64,000 nt of DNA from Pelomyxa schiedti (lineage: Eukaryota > Evosea > Pelobiontida > Pelomyxidae). The stretch is from the NCBI GenBank assembly GCA_020536535.1, contig JAHLWZ010000672.1, forward strand, positions 3,180 to 67,179. The letters run 5' to 3'. The notes beneath the pieces were generated by a model, which made no database searches, was not told where the DNA came from, and saw only the letters and a program-made list of their open reading frames with translations. The stretch's first letter is position 1; every line of letters starts with the position of its first letter. A program made the position numbers and the translations under genes. Positions 10,910 through 21,982 of the stretch are shown here, piece after piece.

Positions 10910-13390
10910 CATGTTCTTTGTCTGTTTATGATTCTGATCACAACAGGTGGCATATGGATTGTAGTGTGTGGATGAAGGAGCAAGAGTTTGTGTGACGTTG
11001 TGCCAGTGGGTGATGGTCCTATGATGCTGAAAGGAGTGCTGTGTGGCACCAAACCCATAGCTGGAGCACGAAAGGGAAGAAGACTTGTGAGCTCTCCTGG
11101 TATTGTGTTGCCCAATCGGAAAGCAACAAGCAATAAATCGCCGGCAGAAAAACTACGAAATAAACATCATTTCCAAGAATAAAAAATGTTCTTCTATTTT
11201 AGGAAACCCGTTGATTTCGTGCTTTGCTTGTCGTGTGCGCCGAACAACCTTGATTGATATCTGTGACTCTCAGCCCATAGAGCCCAGCGTGATTGCACCT
11301 ACGAGTTGTTAGTACAGGTGATACGGGGAAAATTGGGTGCCTCTCCTTGAAGGGTGTGCTCGCTGTAATCCAAATGCAAATCCAATATCCAGCAGCTCTC
11401 TTTTGTCTCTGCAAGTCGATATCAGAATACCAGATAGAAAACTTATATAAAACCTTGGGTGGTCACAGATAAAGATAGACAGGGAGAGCTTGCTTTGCTT
11501 GGCGAGGTGCGGTTCTGTGCGCGAGCCGCACCTCGCCATCTCGTCAGGTTGTCGTGTGCGCCGAACAACTATTATGTTGTTTGTGTATTGGCGTTCTCCA
11601 CACTCAAGAATCCGATGCACTTCGAATACGTACTCCAAGTTAGCCCCAACGTTGTACTACGCAACAGAAAACAAACAGAGTAAAAAAAACATGGGGAAGG
11701 AAAAACGAGACTTTGGTGGTATTAGAAGTACCGTTGTAGACAAATGGTACAACAAACGAGCGTGAAATTGTTGGTTCGTGTCGTGTTTTAGGGGTTTGGT
11801 TGTTGTGTTTTTTTGTTTTGTTTTGTTTTTTATTTGTTTGTATTGAGTCTGTTCCCCGGCCAGAAACTAGCAACTGTACGTTAAGAAAACAGGCACAGGA
11901 TTAGAAAATAAGATAGATACGGGGAAGATCTCTAAGTCTAAGTCAAAGTCAAAGTCTATGTACGAGGTACGGGAGCGGTGCCGACTGTGCCCTCGTATGC
12001 AGTGATGTCACTGCAGCAGAAGGAAACCCAACGGGCGTTGCCAATGGGCGAAGTTTGATCGTTCGGTGAACATCGATGTTTGTCTCCAAATGGCCGTAGT
12101 CGTGTTTGGACAACGTGCGTAGTGGTACACGCAGGCAAATCGTAATGTCAATATGTCATTCATGCCACAATTTTGATTGGTCCAACAAGCAAACAAATCA
12201 ATGGAGAAGGGATCTGCGTCCTGTGGTGGCGATGTGTCGCGGGTTTGGTACGCTCCGTTGGATTGCGGTGTTGGAGAAAAGGAACGAAGAAAAGTTTAGA
12301 GATCTACTGAAACCGAGGCTTCGAAGCCAAGACTGTCAGAAAAGTGTCTAAAAATAAATGCCATGAGGATTTCTGATTCCACTGCCACTCTCTCCCTCTT
12401 TTTCTCCCACATGGCAATAGTGCTCAACCACAGCAGAATTTTCCACTCAAGGTCTCAACCTCGGGGAACGGGGCGGGCGTGTGGTGAAAGTGCTTTCATC
12501 ACAACAAATACCGCTGCTTGTCTGGTGGTGTCAATGACATTCGTGCGACTTGGTAATTCTACAGTCACATCCAACTCCCACTCTACGTTTGGTGGTTACC
12601 TTCTCTGACCCTCCTCCAAGCCACATTCATCCACTGAGAAGTTTTAGTGACGGTGTGGGAAGCGACACTCTCACCAAAGAGAATGAGCCCGCAGAAAAAA
12701 CCAGACCAGGAATGAGTTGATTTATCTCGAGAACGGTTATTTGCGGCATCAGTTCAAAGGTATGCATATGGATTGTCTAATCCTTAGTGGTATTAATACT
12801 CATTCTCTTGGAGGACCTGTGGTAATTTTTGCCTGAACATCGAGTACTGCATCCATCCTTGGCTATCTTTTCTTTCATGCACGTTCGCATCAATCCTTCA
12901 TTATAGGATCAGAGACGATTACCTGTCTACAAGTGTTTTTGCTTGTATGATACCAAAGGAAGGGAAAGGCATTACCTCTCTAGTGCCTTTGGAAGGTTCA
13001 CTACTAAGTCTAATTTCCGAACTGGGACAAGTTTGAGTGGCACCGCTTACACTTTTTCTTACCACTAATTTTTTGTTATGCAAGGCCAAAATTCTTCAGC
13101 ACACTACTGAAGTGATTGATGAGCGCGAGGGTCACTTCTTCAAAGTTCCTCATCAACCGTTATGTTTCACTACTTAATAGTTCCTGACAAACCTGCAGTG
13201 TTTACTTTTGCACAGCAACACGAGAATACATCACTTGAAAGCTATCGATTAACTTTGTAAAAAATGCAACAAACTGTAAGGAACCAGGATAGCCATCAGG
13301 AAAAAATGTGGGCCGCAGTTGCGTCGCGGCGGCACTTCATCAGCACCTCCCACACCCCTCCTCACTTGAACAACAAACAAAAAAATTGAT
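10910..13390. other. Gene-poor accessory stretch, part of duplicated unit A
   Basis: No convincing coding region in 2.5 kb. From about 11478 it closely matches 16352-18430, so it is the non-coding half of a tandem segmental duplication. A short element around CTCGTCAGGTTGTCGTGTGCGCC (part shown) at 11540-11570 recurs near 16430-16460, and a shorter relative lies near 11221-11250. Minus-strand frames around 11956-12196 are closed by different indels in the two copies, which argues against a conserved protein. Confidence 0.7.
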
Positions 13391-15397
13391 TTAGGCCAAT
13401 GTTTGTTTTGTTACTTGTTCGAAGTTTTTTGTCGAGGGAGAAAAAATTTTCCCCTTTAGAAAGGCGTCCACACCCCCTGAGGCACAACTCTCGGGTTGTG
13501 CCTGTGTTGTGGGGATTAATGGCTTGTTGAGGTGAATTCTTGATGGATGCATGAGGACTGCTTTGCTGTGGTTATTGCAGCAAGGACTGCTGTGGTTGCA
13601 TTTGCTGGGAACCGAGGAGTATTGGGTGATCGACTCTGTTTTGGGCTCTGTGGTTGATTTGCTCTTCTTAATAACCATGGGAATGGCTTTGTGTACGGGG
13701 CACCTGTTGTATCGCGTGAGTGAATCTGTTCCAGGGAGAGTGATAGTCACACACTTCCAAATGCATTGAACAACAGCCGGAGCGGTGCCGCGTCCATCGT
13801 AGTATGCAAGAACACTGTCACCAACTTGGAGGTCTTTCATTGGGCACTGCTGTCCAGCTGATGACATCAGAATTGTGGCATTCGGCCCAAAGCAAACAAA
13901 ATGATCCCGGACATACTTTGAAATGAATATGTAAGTCAACAAAAACCAAAAAAAAAAAAAAAAGTAAAGTAAACCTGTTCATGTTGAATTTCAGCCGTCG
14001 TAATTCCGAGTCTCTTTGTTGTTACGCGGATGTGAAGTGGTGACGCTTCAATGAAGTGAAAGAAATTACCCAAAACCTGCGCCCTGGTCATCTCAGGATA
14101 AACACACATGAGCATTTTCCATATTCGGAGGTGGCGTGGAGGTGTAGTTCTGGAATCGGGGCGAATCTGTGTAAAAATGCAATGAGTGAATGTTGAAAGA
14201 GGCCAACAAAACTGCACACATCGGAAATTGGAAGGTGGTATTTACGGATAAGCCACTCGGCACATTTAGCCTTTCCACTTAGAATCAAGGAGTTCAGTGG
14301 GGTGTTTTCTAAAAAAATGTGTTCTACTGATCTCACCTGATGTGCACTCAAGTGAAATTTCTGAAGGAGCCACTTGACAACTTTTCCAGAATTAGCTGAA
14401 GCAGCCATTTTCAAGCCTTTTGCAACGTCTTCTGAAGATAAACTGCAATGCGAAAAAAGGAGCTTTGCCTATGAAATATCCCGCAGCAAGCAGTATGCCA
14501 GACATCATTTATAGTGACTGGAACTGTGAATTTTTTCAGCAAAGCCGACGCAGCCTTGGTGTGCTGACGATGTATTCCGCATCTTTGAAATGCTTGATTC
14601 AAGGTTTTTTCACTGATGTTGATTAATGTGGAACGGGAAAGGAACCACTGGAGACCACGCAGACAGCGACAGTAAGACTCCGAGATTTTCTTCAAGGTTG
14701 AATCAGCCATGCCGGGGGTTGTGTTGACATGATCCATCACGTGGAATGTCCCATCCAACCACTCTGCAATTGATATGTTGTTATGGCCCAGAGACTCCAC
14801 AAGGCACTGGAGAATGTATTTTGTTGCAAGTGGCATGGTTCTTGGGAACAGGCTCCTCACCACTGGCACGCTATTCGCGCATGCTGCAATGAATGTCTCA
14901 GGGGTGACAGGTCCAATGCTGACACTAAAGTTTGTCAACAACCACTCAACGAGTTCGTCATCGGTTGAAATCTAACAGGCCCGAGAGAAGTCTTTCTGAG
15001 TCAGTTGGATGGACAAGTTACCTAAATGCTCTTGGACTGAAGATATTGCCGAGAGATCCCGAATGGCCTTCCACTGTAAATGTCTTCTTGATCCACTGGC
15101 ACCCTTCTTCCAATTCTGGTGGTGAATGCCGAATGAACTGATGCAAAATGTCATAGGAATATCTCTGACGGCATCACTACCGACGCTGAACCATTCAGTG
15201 CAAAGCTTCAGAAGTTCCAAACTTGGGGTGTCAAAGAAGTCGACGATGTTACGGGGGAGCCATCCACGTCTGTACTGTACTGTTGATGCTGCCTTGCAAG
15301 CACCAACAGCACCAGTTGAATATGCCAGCCACTTCACAACATCAGCATGTCCTTTATTCAGTGCAACTTCAAATGGATCAACCAGCTCCCAGGGCTC
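11478..15397. repeat. Segmental duplication, unit A
   Basis: The stretch aligns by eye over nearly its whole length with 16352-20896 at high identity, in the same orientation, with scattered substitutions, small indels and one large deletion. It begins at the phrase GATAGACAGGGAGAGCTTGC and runs to CCAGCTCCCAGGGCTC, where the assembly gap starts. Unit A is about 600 bp shorter, mostly because it lacks the equivalent of about 18430-18950. Confidence 0.85.
13391..15397 (-). pseudogene. Broken copy of the Hint-domain helical-repeat gene
   Basis: This is the paralogue of the intact gene at 18433-21665 and carries several disabling changes. A TAG replaces the TCG codon at about 14972-14974. A one-base loss near 14473 (CCCG for CCCCG) shifts the frame. 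A one-base loss near 15168, followed by an 11-nt loss near 15020, leaves about 50 codons out of frame. About 20 nt are missing near 13630, removing the EITPDHP motif, and a roughly 500-bp deletion removes the rest of the Hint domain and the C-terminus. The start of the Hint domain is still readable (CFGPNATILM and MKDLQVGDSVLAYYDG). The 5' end is lost in the 100-N gap. Splice positions match the intact copy, so this is a DNA-level duplicate, not a retrocopy. Confidence 0.85.
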
Positions 15398-15497
15398 NNN
15401 NNNNNNNNNNNNNNNNNNNNNNNNNNNNNNNNNNNNNNNNNNNNNNNNNNNNNNNNNNNNNNNNNNNNNNNNNNNNNNNNNNNNNNNNNNNNNNNNN
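15398..15497. other. 100-N assembly gap
   Basis: Exactly 100 unresolved bases, the usual placeholder for a gap of unknown size. It falls inside the broken Hint gene, at the edge of the duplication. Confidence 0.99.
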
Positions 15498-15611
15498 CAC
15501 GCATGCACAACAAACATACAGTTTCTCAGAGTAGGGCATCAGCATCTTGATCACCCCCTTTTTTCGGTGGCGAGTCGGTACCGACAACACATACTGGTAC
15601 TCTGGCTCCAT
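15498..15611 (-). CDS. Partial open frame running into the gap
   Basis: A Met at 15609-15611 opens a frame reading MEPEYQYVLSVPTRHRKKG and then KLYVCCAC up to the gap. It does not match the N-terminus of the intact Hint gene. It may be the first exon of another gene, or a different 5' end on copy A. Not recognised. Confidence 0.25.
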
Positions 15612-15834
15612 GGGTTTTGTTTAAAATTTTAAAATGTCAGATCTACATAAACACAACGATCTCAGTAGAGAAATCTGGAAATTGTAAGGATATATTTACC
15701 GTTATCATTCATAATTCCCGGTAAACTACCACGACCGACCCCGAAACATAAACAAACCAAAGAAAAAAAGTTTTTTGAGAAACACTGTTTGTCTGTTTCG
15801 TACAGTAAAAAACACAACACCGTACGAAGAACTC

Positions 15835-15929
15835 TCGAACTCCACACAGTCACTCACTCGCGTCGCGGCGGCAGCGCGCTGTGTACGAGTAAGTGTAAAG
15901 TGTATGTATTAAGAAGTTGTTTACCTGCA
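15835..15929 (+). repeat. 95-bp direct repeat, copy 1
   Basis: Begins at CTCGAACTCCACACAGTCAC and ends at TTTACCTGCA. It is identical, as far as I can read, to 16255-16349, 420 bp downstream in the same orientation. The Arg/Ala-rich GC core (CGTCGCGGCGGCAGCGCGCT) stands out from the AT-rich surroundings. Confidence 0.9.
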
Positions 15930-15971
15930 GTGTGCCAGCTCTGGCAGCAAACCAACAACGAACTCTCGCGG

Positions 15972-16160
15972 CCTGATTCCGAGAACTGAAGATAGGCTGT
16001 GACACCAGCCATATCCATCCACCCACCACAAGCTGACTCCGAGAACTGAAGATAGGCTGTGACACCAGCCATATCCATCCATCCACCACAAGCTGATATT
16101 CCGCTGAGAACTGAAGATAGGCTGTGACACCAGCCATATCCATCCATCCACCCACCCACG
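15972..16160 (+). repeat. 60-bp tandem repeat, about three units
   Basis: Three consecutive units share GAGAACTGAAGATAGGCTGT followed by GACACCAGCCATATCCATCC and CACCACAAGCTGA. The first two have an exact 60-bp period; the third has a small insertion (TATTCCGCT). The frames that run through it encode a repeating MDMAGVTAYLQFS-like peptide, which is simply the consequence of the unit length being divisible by three. Confidence 0.9.
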
Positions 16161-16254
16161 AATTCTCTCTAACAACCAGAGTAAGTAAAGATGGAGAGAA
16201 ATGAACTTGTAAAATACATAACTTTTTTGGTAGGTACTCGAAGGAAGAACTCTC

Positions 16255-16349
16255 TCGAACTCCACACAGTCACTCACTCGCGTCGCGGCGGCAGCGCGCT
16301 GTGTACGAGTAAGTGTAAAGTGTATGTATTAAGAAGTTGTTTACCTGCA
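16255..16349 (+). repeat. 95-bp direct repeat, copy 2
   Basis: Second copy of 15835-15929. Its right end sits immediately before the left boundary of duplication unit B (16352), so it may mark the duplication breakpoint. Confidence 0.9.
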
Positions 16350-16351
16350 AC

Positions 16352-19300
16352 AGATAGACAGGGAGAGCTTGCTTTGCTTTGCTTGGCAAGGTGCGGTTAT
16401 GTGCGCGAGCAGCACCTCGCCATCTCGTCATCTCGTAAGGTTGTAGTGTGCGCCGAACAGCCGTTACGCTGTTTGTGTATTGGCGATTCTCCCCATAGAC
16501 AAACACTCAAGATACGATGTTCTATGAATACGTTACTCAGAGTTGCAACCAACGTGGTACTACGCAACAACAAAAAACAGAGTTAAAAAAAACATGGGGA
16601 AAAACGGGACTTTGGTAGTATTAAAAATACCATTGTAGACAAATGGTACCACAAACAAGCGTGAAATTGTTGGTTCGTGTCGTGTTTTCGGGGTTTGGTT
16701 GTTGTGTTTTTTTTTTGTTTTGTTTTGTTTTGTTTGTTTTGTTTTTTATTTGCTTGTATCGAGTCTTTTCCCCGGAGTCTTTTCCCTGGCCAGAAAATAG
16801 CAACTGTACGTTAAGAAAACAGGCACAGGATTAGAAAAAAAAGGTAGCACAGGGGAAGATCTCTAAGTCTAAGTCTATGTACGAGGTACGTGAGCGGTGC
16901 GAACTGTGTCCTCGTATGCAGCGATGTCACTGCAGCAGAAGGAAACCCAACTGGCGTTGCCAATGGGCGAAGTTTGATCGTTCCGTTAACATCGGTTTTT
17001 TTCTCCAAATGGCCGTAGTCGTGCTTGGACACCATGCGTAGAGGAAAACGCAGGCAAATCGTAATGTCAATATGTCATTCATGCCACAATTTTGATTTGT
17101 CCAACAAGCAAACGAAACAAACAAATCAAGGGAGAAGGGATCTGAGTCCTGCGGTGGCGATGTGTCGCGGGTTTGGGGTACGCTCTGTTGGTTTGTGGTT
17201 GGGTGCGGTTGGAGAAAAGGAACGAAAAGGAAAGGAAGGAAACTGTAAAAATCTCCTGCAACCGAGGCTTCGAAGCCAAGACAGTAAGAAGAGTGTCTAA
17301 AAATAAATGCTGTGAGGATTTCTGATTCCACTCTCACTCTCTCCCTCTTTTTCTCCCACATCGCTGCCAATGGGGCTCAACCACAGTAGAATTTTCCACT
17401 CAAGGTACCAACCTGAGGGAAACCAAACAAGCGTTTGATGAAAGTGCCAACACACAAACACTGCTTGTCTTGGTGTTTCTGACATTCGGGTGACTTGGTA
17501 ATTCTACAGTCACATCCAACTCCACTCTACGTTTGAGAGGGTGGTTACCCTCTCAGACCCTCCAAGGGAGCCACATTCATCCACTGAGAAGTTTTAGTGA
17601 GTTGGGAGACGTTGTGGGAAGCGACACTCTCACCAAAGAGAATGAGCCCGCAGAAAAAACCGGACCAGGAATGAGTTGATTTATGTCGAGAACGCATCAG
17701 TTCAAAGGTATGCATATGGATTGTCTGATCCTTAGTGGTATTAATACTCATTCTCTTGGAGGACTTGTGGTAATTTTTGCCTGAACATCGAGTAATACAT
17801 CCATCATTGGCTATCTTTTCTTTCATGCACTTTCGCATCAATCCTTCATTATAGGATCAGTACCTGTCTACAAGTGTTTTTGCTTGTATGATACCAAGAA
17901 GGAAGGGGAAGGCATTACCTCTAGTGTCTTTGGAAGGTTCACCACTAAGTCTAATTTCCGGTTCCAAGTTTGAGTGGAACCGCTTACACTTTTTCTTACC
18001 ACTAATTTTTTTGTTATTCAAGGCCAAAATTCTTCAGCACACTACTGAAGTGATTGATGAGCGAGAGGGCACTTCTTCAAAGTTCCTTATCAACCGTTAT
18101 GTTTCACAACTTAATAGTCACTGACAAACCTGCAGTGTTTACTTTTGTAACAGCAAAACGAGAATGCATCACTTGAAAGCTATCGCTTAACTTTGCAAAA
18201 CATGCAACAAACTGTAAGGAGCCAGGATAACCATGAGGAAAGGATGTGTGGGCCGCAGTTGCGTTGCGGCGGCACTTCATCAGCACCTCCCACATCCCTC
18301 CTCGCTTGAACAACAAACAAAAAAATGATTTCGGCCAAAATCCCTTGTTTTTTTTTGTTACTCAAAGCTCAAAACTTTTTGCTCGGCGGAAAAAAAAAAT
18401 TTCCTGTAGAAAGGCGTCCACATACCAACCAGTCAGGGAAAATCACTGCCCCCCACTCCTGAGGACTTGGATGGGGGAGGAGGTACGGTGCAGACGTAAG
18501 GGAAGCAGCAGTCCGAATGCAACCAATGGACTACCCTGTCGGTGCCCCACCAGTCATCAGGGTAGCCTGGCACGCTCATCCCAAGGGTGCAGCATGCAAC
18601 GCCAACTGGTTGTGGTGGAGATATCCTTGTTTCTGGTTGTGATCCACACCAACTAGGCTCATAACCGGAATCGGCTGATGGAGAGTTGTTGTAGGGGGAG
18701 GAAGGGTCAGAACATGTTGCCATTATGATGACGGCACCTCGCTGCTGCTGTTGTTGATTGCCGCTGTGATTGCTGCTCGTGGTCGCTGTTGATGTGGCAA
18801 CACCACTACTGGGTGACAGGAATTCGTTCTTTGCTGTTTGTTGTTGTTGGAGGTCTGGAATTTGAGGTTGCCAGAGGTGTTGTGGTTCCAGTACAAGGTT
18901 ATAGACATATTCCACGTGAGTGATGTGTGGCTCACAAAGAGTGGTTGGGAGGCACCACTCTCGGGTTGTGCCGGTTTTGTGGGGAGTAATGGCTTGTTGA
19001 GGTGTATTCTTGATGGATGAATGAGGACTGCTTTGCTGTGGTGATTGCAGCAAGGACTGCTGTGGTTGTATTTGCTGGGAACTGAGAAGGAGTATTGGGT
19101 GATCGGGCGTGATTTCGAGAACCGACTCTGTTTTGGGCTCTGTGGGTGATTTGCTCTTCTTAATAACCATGGGAATGGCTTTGTGTACGGGGCACCTGTT
19201 GTATCGCGTGAGTGAATCTATTCCAGGGAGAGTGACGGTCACACACTTCCAAATGCATTGAACAACAGCCGGAGCGGTGCCGCGTCCATCGTAGTATGCA

Positions 19301-20896
19301 AGGACACTGTCACCAACTCGGAGGTCTTTCATTGGGCACTGCTGTCCAGCTGATGACATCAGAATTGTGGCATTCGGCCCAAAGCAAACAAAATGATCCC
19401 GGACATACTTTGAAATGAATAGATATAAGTCAACAAAAACAAAAAAAAAAATCAAGTAAACCTGTTCGTGTTGGATTTCAGCCGCCGTAATTCCGAGCCT
19501 CTTTGTTGTCACGCGGATGTGAAGTGGTGACGCTTCAATGAAGTGAAAGAAATCACCCAAAGCCTGCGCTGTGGTCATCTCAGGATAAACACGCATGAGC
19601 ATTTTCCATATTCGGAGGTGGCGTGGTGGTGTAGTTCTGGAATCGGGGCGAATCTGTGTAAAAATGCAATGAGTGGATGTTGAAAGAGACAACAAAAATG
19701 CACACATCGGAAATTGGAAGGCGGTATTTGCGGATAAGCCACTCCGCACATTTAGCCTTTCCACTTAGAATCAAGGAGTTCAGCGGGGTGTTTACTAAAG
19801 AAATGCGTTCTACTGATCTCACCTGAAGTGCACTCAAGTGAAATTTCTGAATGAGCCACCTGACAACTTTTCCAGAATTAGTTGAATCAGCCATTTTCAA
19901 GCCTTTTGCGACGTCTTCTGAAGATAAACTGCAATGCGAAAAAAGTAGCTTTGCCTCTGAAATATCCCCGCAGCTAGCAGTATGCCAGACATCATTTATA
20001 GTGACTGGAACTGTGAATTTTTTCAGCAAAGCCGACGCAGCCTTGGTGTGCTGATGATGTATTCTGCATCTTTGAAATGCTTGATTCAAGGTTTGCTCAC
20101 TGATGTTGATTAATGTGGCACGGGAAAGGAACCACTGGAGACCACGCAGACAGCGACAGTACGACTCCGAGATTTTCTTCAATGTTGAATCAGCCATGCC
20201 GGGGGTTTCGTTGACATGATCCATCACGTGGAATGTCCCGTCCAACCACTCTGCAATTGATATGTTGCTATGGCCCAGAGACTCCACAAGGCACTTGAGA
20301 ATGTGTTTTGTTGCAAGTGGCATGGTTCTTGGGAACAGGCATCTCACCACTGCCACGCTATTCGCGCATGCCGCAATGAAAGTCTCAGGGGTGACAGGTC
20401 CAATGCTGCCACTGAAGTTTGTCAATAACCACTCAACGAGTTCGTCATCGGTTGAAATCGAACAGGCCCGAGAGAAGTCTTTCTGTGTCGGTTGGATGGA
20501 CAAGTTGATTATCATCCACCTAAATGCTCTTGGACTGAAGATATTGTCGAGAGATCCCGAATAGCCTTCCACTGCAAATGTCTTCTTGATCCACTGGCAC
20601 CCTTCTTCTAATTCTGGTGGGGAATGCCGAACGAACTGACGCAAAATGTCATAGGAATATCTCTGACGGGCATCACTGCTGACGCTGAACCATTCAGTGC
20701 AAAGCTTCAGAAGTTCCAAACTTGGGGTGCCAAAGAAGTGGACGATGTTACGGGGGTGCCATCCACGTCTGTACCGTACTGTTGATGCTGCCTTGCAAGC
20801 ACCAACAGCACCAGTTGAATATGCCAGCCACTTCACAACATCAGCATGTCCTTTATTCAGTGCAACTTCAAATGGATCAACCAGCTCCCAGGGCTC
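16352..20896. repeat. Segmental duplication, unit B
   Basis: Partner of 11478-15397, same orientation. It contains the non-coding stretch and exons 2-4 of the intact Hint gene. Similarity can be followed to the edge of the gap in unit A; the gene continues beyond, so the true right boundary is hidden by the gap. Confidence 0.85.
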
Positions 20897-21665
20897 AGTT
20901 CCCACGCCACCGTCAACGCTCCCTGACATCACCCACTTCACGGATTCGAGGTGCCCTCCCTTGCACGCACAATACAGCAGGCTCTGAACCCTCGTATCTC
21001 GCAAGTCATCAAACAGGTCGGGGTCATCGCAGGGCCACCTCAATAAGGCACAACTACGCCATGGTCTGTTGCCGCTATTCACAAGCTCCTGCGCCATTCC
21101 AACATGTCCCCCTGCCAATTCAAGTGAATCAAACATCAACAACAATCATCATCACACACACACAACACACAACACACACACAACACACACAAAGCCATCG
21201 AGGACCACACATACCAGCACAGAGGCCCTTGATCACAGCCGCGCACTCCCTCGTGTTGTTCCTCGTCGCCTTCGATCTCAGCACCCAGTCGATGCACCTC
21301 GCGCTGCCCGCCTCCCCCGCGCGCTCGAGCACAAAGTACCGCGACGCGTGCCTGCCGTCCCCGCACGAGCCGGGCACGATGCCGCCCGCGACGGCGCGGC
21401 AGGCGCGGGGCACCAGCGGGAACAGCGCGTCGGCGAGGCCCAGCAGCCACGCGCACTCGCCCTCGGCCAGGAAGCACCGCTCGCGCGCGTCGTCCGCGTC
21501 GTAGGCGAGCACCAAGGGCGCGACGACGTGGTCCCACACCACGCGCGAGATCCGCAGCACGCGCCCCACGCAGGCGGCTCGCGTGCCCCCGCTGGCGACC
21601 TCGTCCCACTGCGCAGCGTGGCGTGGACGAGGCTCCTCCCCGCCTGCACGTCTGCTCATCATCAT
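18433..21665 (-). CDS. Helical (ankyrin-like) repeat protein with C-terminal Hint domain
   Basis: Four exons, 21665-21215, 21111-19706, 19653-19462 and 19407-18433, join in frame to 1007 residues. Residues 1-680 are short helical repeats of ankyrin-like style, e.g. LLYCACKGGHLESVKWVM and FEVALNKGHADVVKWLA, with recurring WL/WF before basic residues. The last exon starts seven residues before Cys691, the first residue of a Hint domain: CFGPNATILM (691-700), MKDLRVGDSVLAYYDG, the TxxH motif in EITPDHPILL (T783, H786) and the closing strand VYNLVLEPQH (851-860). Hint domains of hedgehog and bacterial PT-HINT proteins cut the peptide bond before the Cys. A terminal His-Asn is absent, so cleavage without intein-like ligation is expected. 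A Gln/Ser/Pro-rich tail follows. The start is the first of three Met codons (21665). Exon 1 is much more GC-rich than the rest, and intron 1 holds a CA repeat. Confidence 0.8.
21145..21200 (+). repeat. CA-rich microsatellite in intron 1 of the Hint gene
   Basis: An imperfect ACACACAACAC run within the first intron of the Hint-domain gene. No function is evident. Confidence 0.8.
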
Positions 21666-21982
21666 ATGTAGTCGTTGTGCCCAATGACAGACATTTTTTG
21701 GAGGGCTCAGCACGGGGGATTCCACTCTGGGCTTTGCATAATCCTCAAAGTTTTTTTCGGAGAAGGAAAACTTCGCCTGAACAGAACAATCATGCAGCCA
21801 ACTCCCGCTCGCACTCCCACTCCATTCCCAACTCTTTGTTTTCGTGGGCATGTCGTGCTGACAAAAGCCACTACAGGGAATATGAACTCATTCTCTTTTT
21901 TGTACTGAAAAGGGGAAGCCCTAATTCTATTCTATCGTTTGTTTGAAAGCAGGGAGCACTATACTTTACAAGTGAGAAGGTA
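21666..21982. other. Spacer upstream of the Hint gene
   Basis: 317 bp between the start of the Hint gene and the stop of the kinase gene, both on the minus strand. It should hold the Hint-gene promoter. I see no clear motif. Confidence 0.4.

Larger units (their letters stand above)
15612..18432. other. Non-coding accessory stretch between the duplicated genes
   Basis: No credible gene. 15835-16349 holds direct and 60-bp tandem repeats (listed separately). From 16352 it is the non-coding half of duplication unit B and aligns with 11478-13480. A T/G-rich run lies at about 16696-16760, with a shorter counterpart at 11795-11835. Confidence 0.7.

Noticed and set aside
13936-14941. Treating the pieces of copy A as several small functional genes
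   Set aside because: They are collinear fragments of one gene whose intact paralogue is downstream; the breaks are indels and a nonsense codon.
15972-16160. CRISPR-like array
   Set aside because: Units are directly adjacent without variable spacers, and the genome is eukaryotic.
15850-16277. Open frames coding a repeated MDMAGVTAYLQFS-like peptide
   Set aside because: They exist only because the 60-bp tandem unit is divisible by three; three frames are open at once and no start or splice context supports them.
16927-17370. 147-codon minus-strand frame in duplication unit B
   Set aside because: The equivalent stretch in unit A is broken in other places and no domain is visible, so conservation does not support coding.
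18433-19764. Idea that the Hint domain is an intein inserted in a host protein
   Set aside because: There is no closing His-Asn followed by Cys/Ser/Thr and no continuation of a host domain after it; the layout fits a C-terminal hedgehog-like Hint instead.
21129-21684. Several overlapping Arg/Ala-rich frames around the first exon of the Hint gene
   Set aside because: Only the frame that splices into GGHVGMAQEL fits the downstream repeats; the others are shadows in GC-rich DNA and CA repeats.
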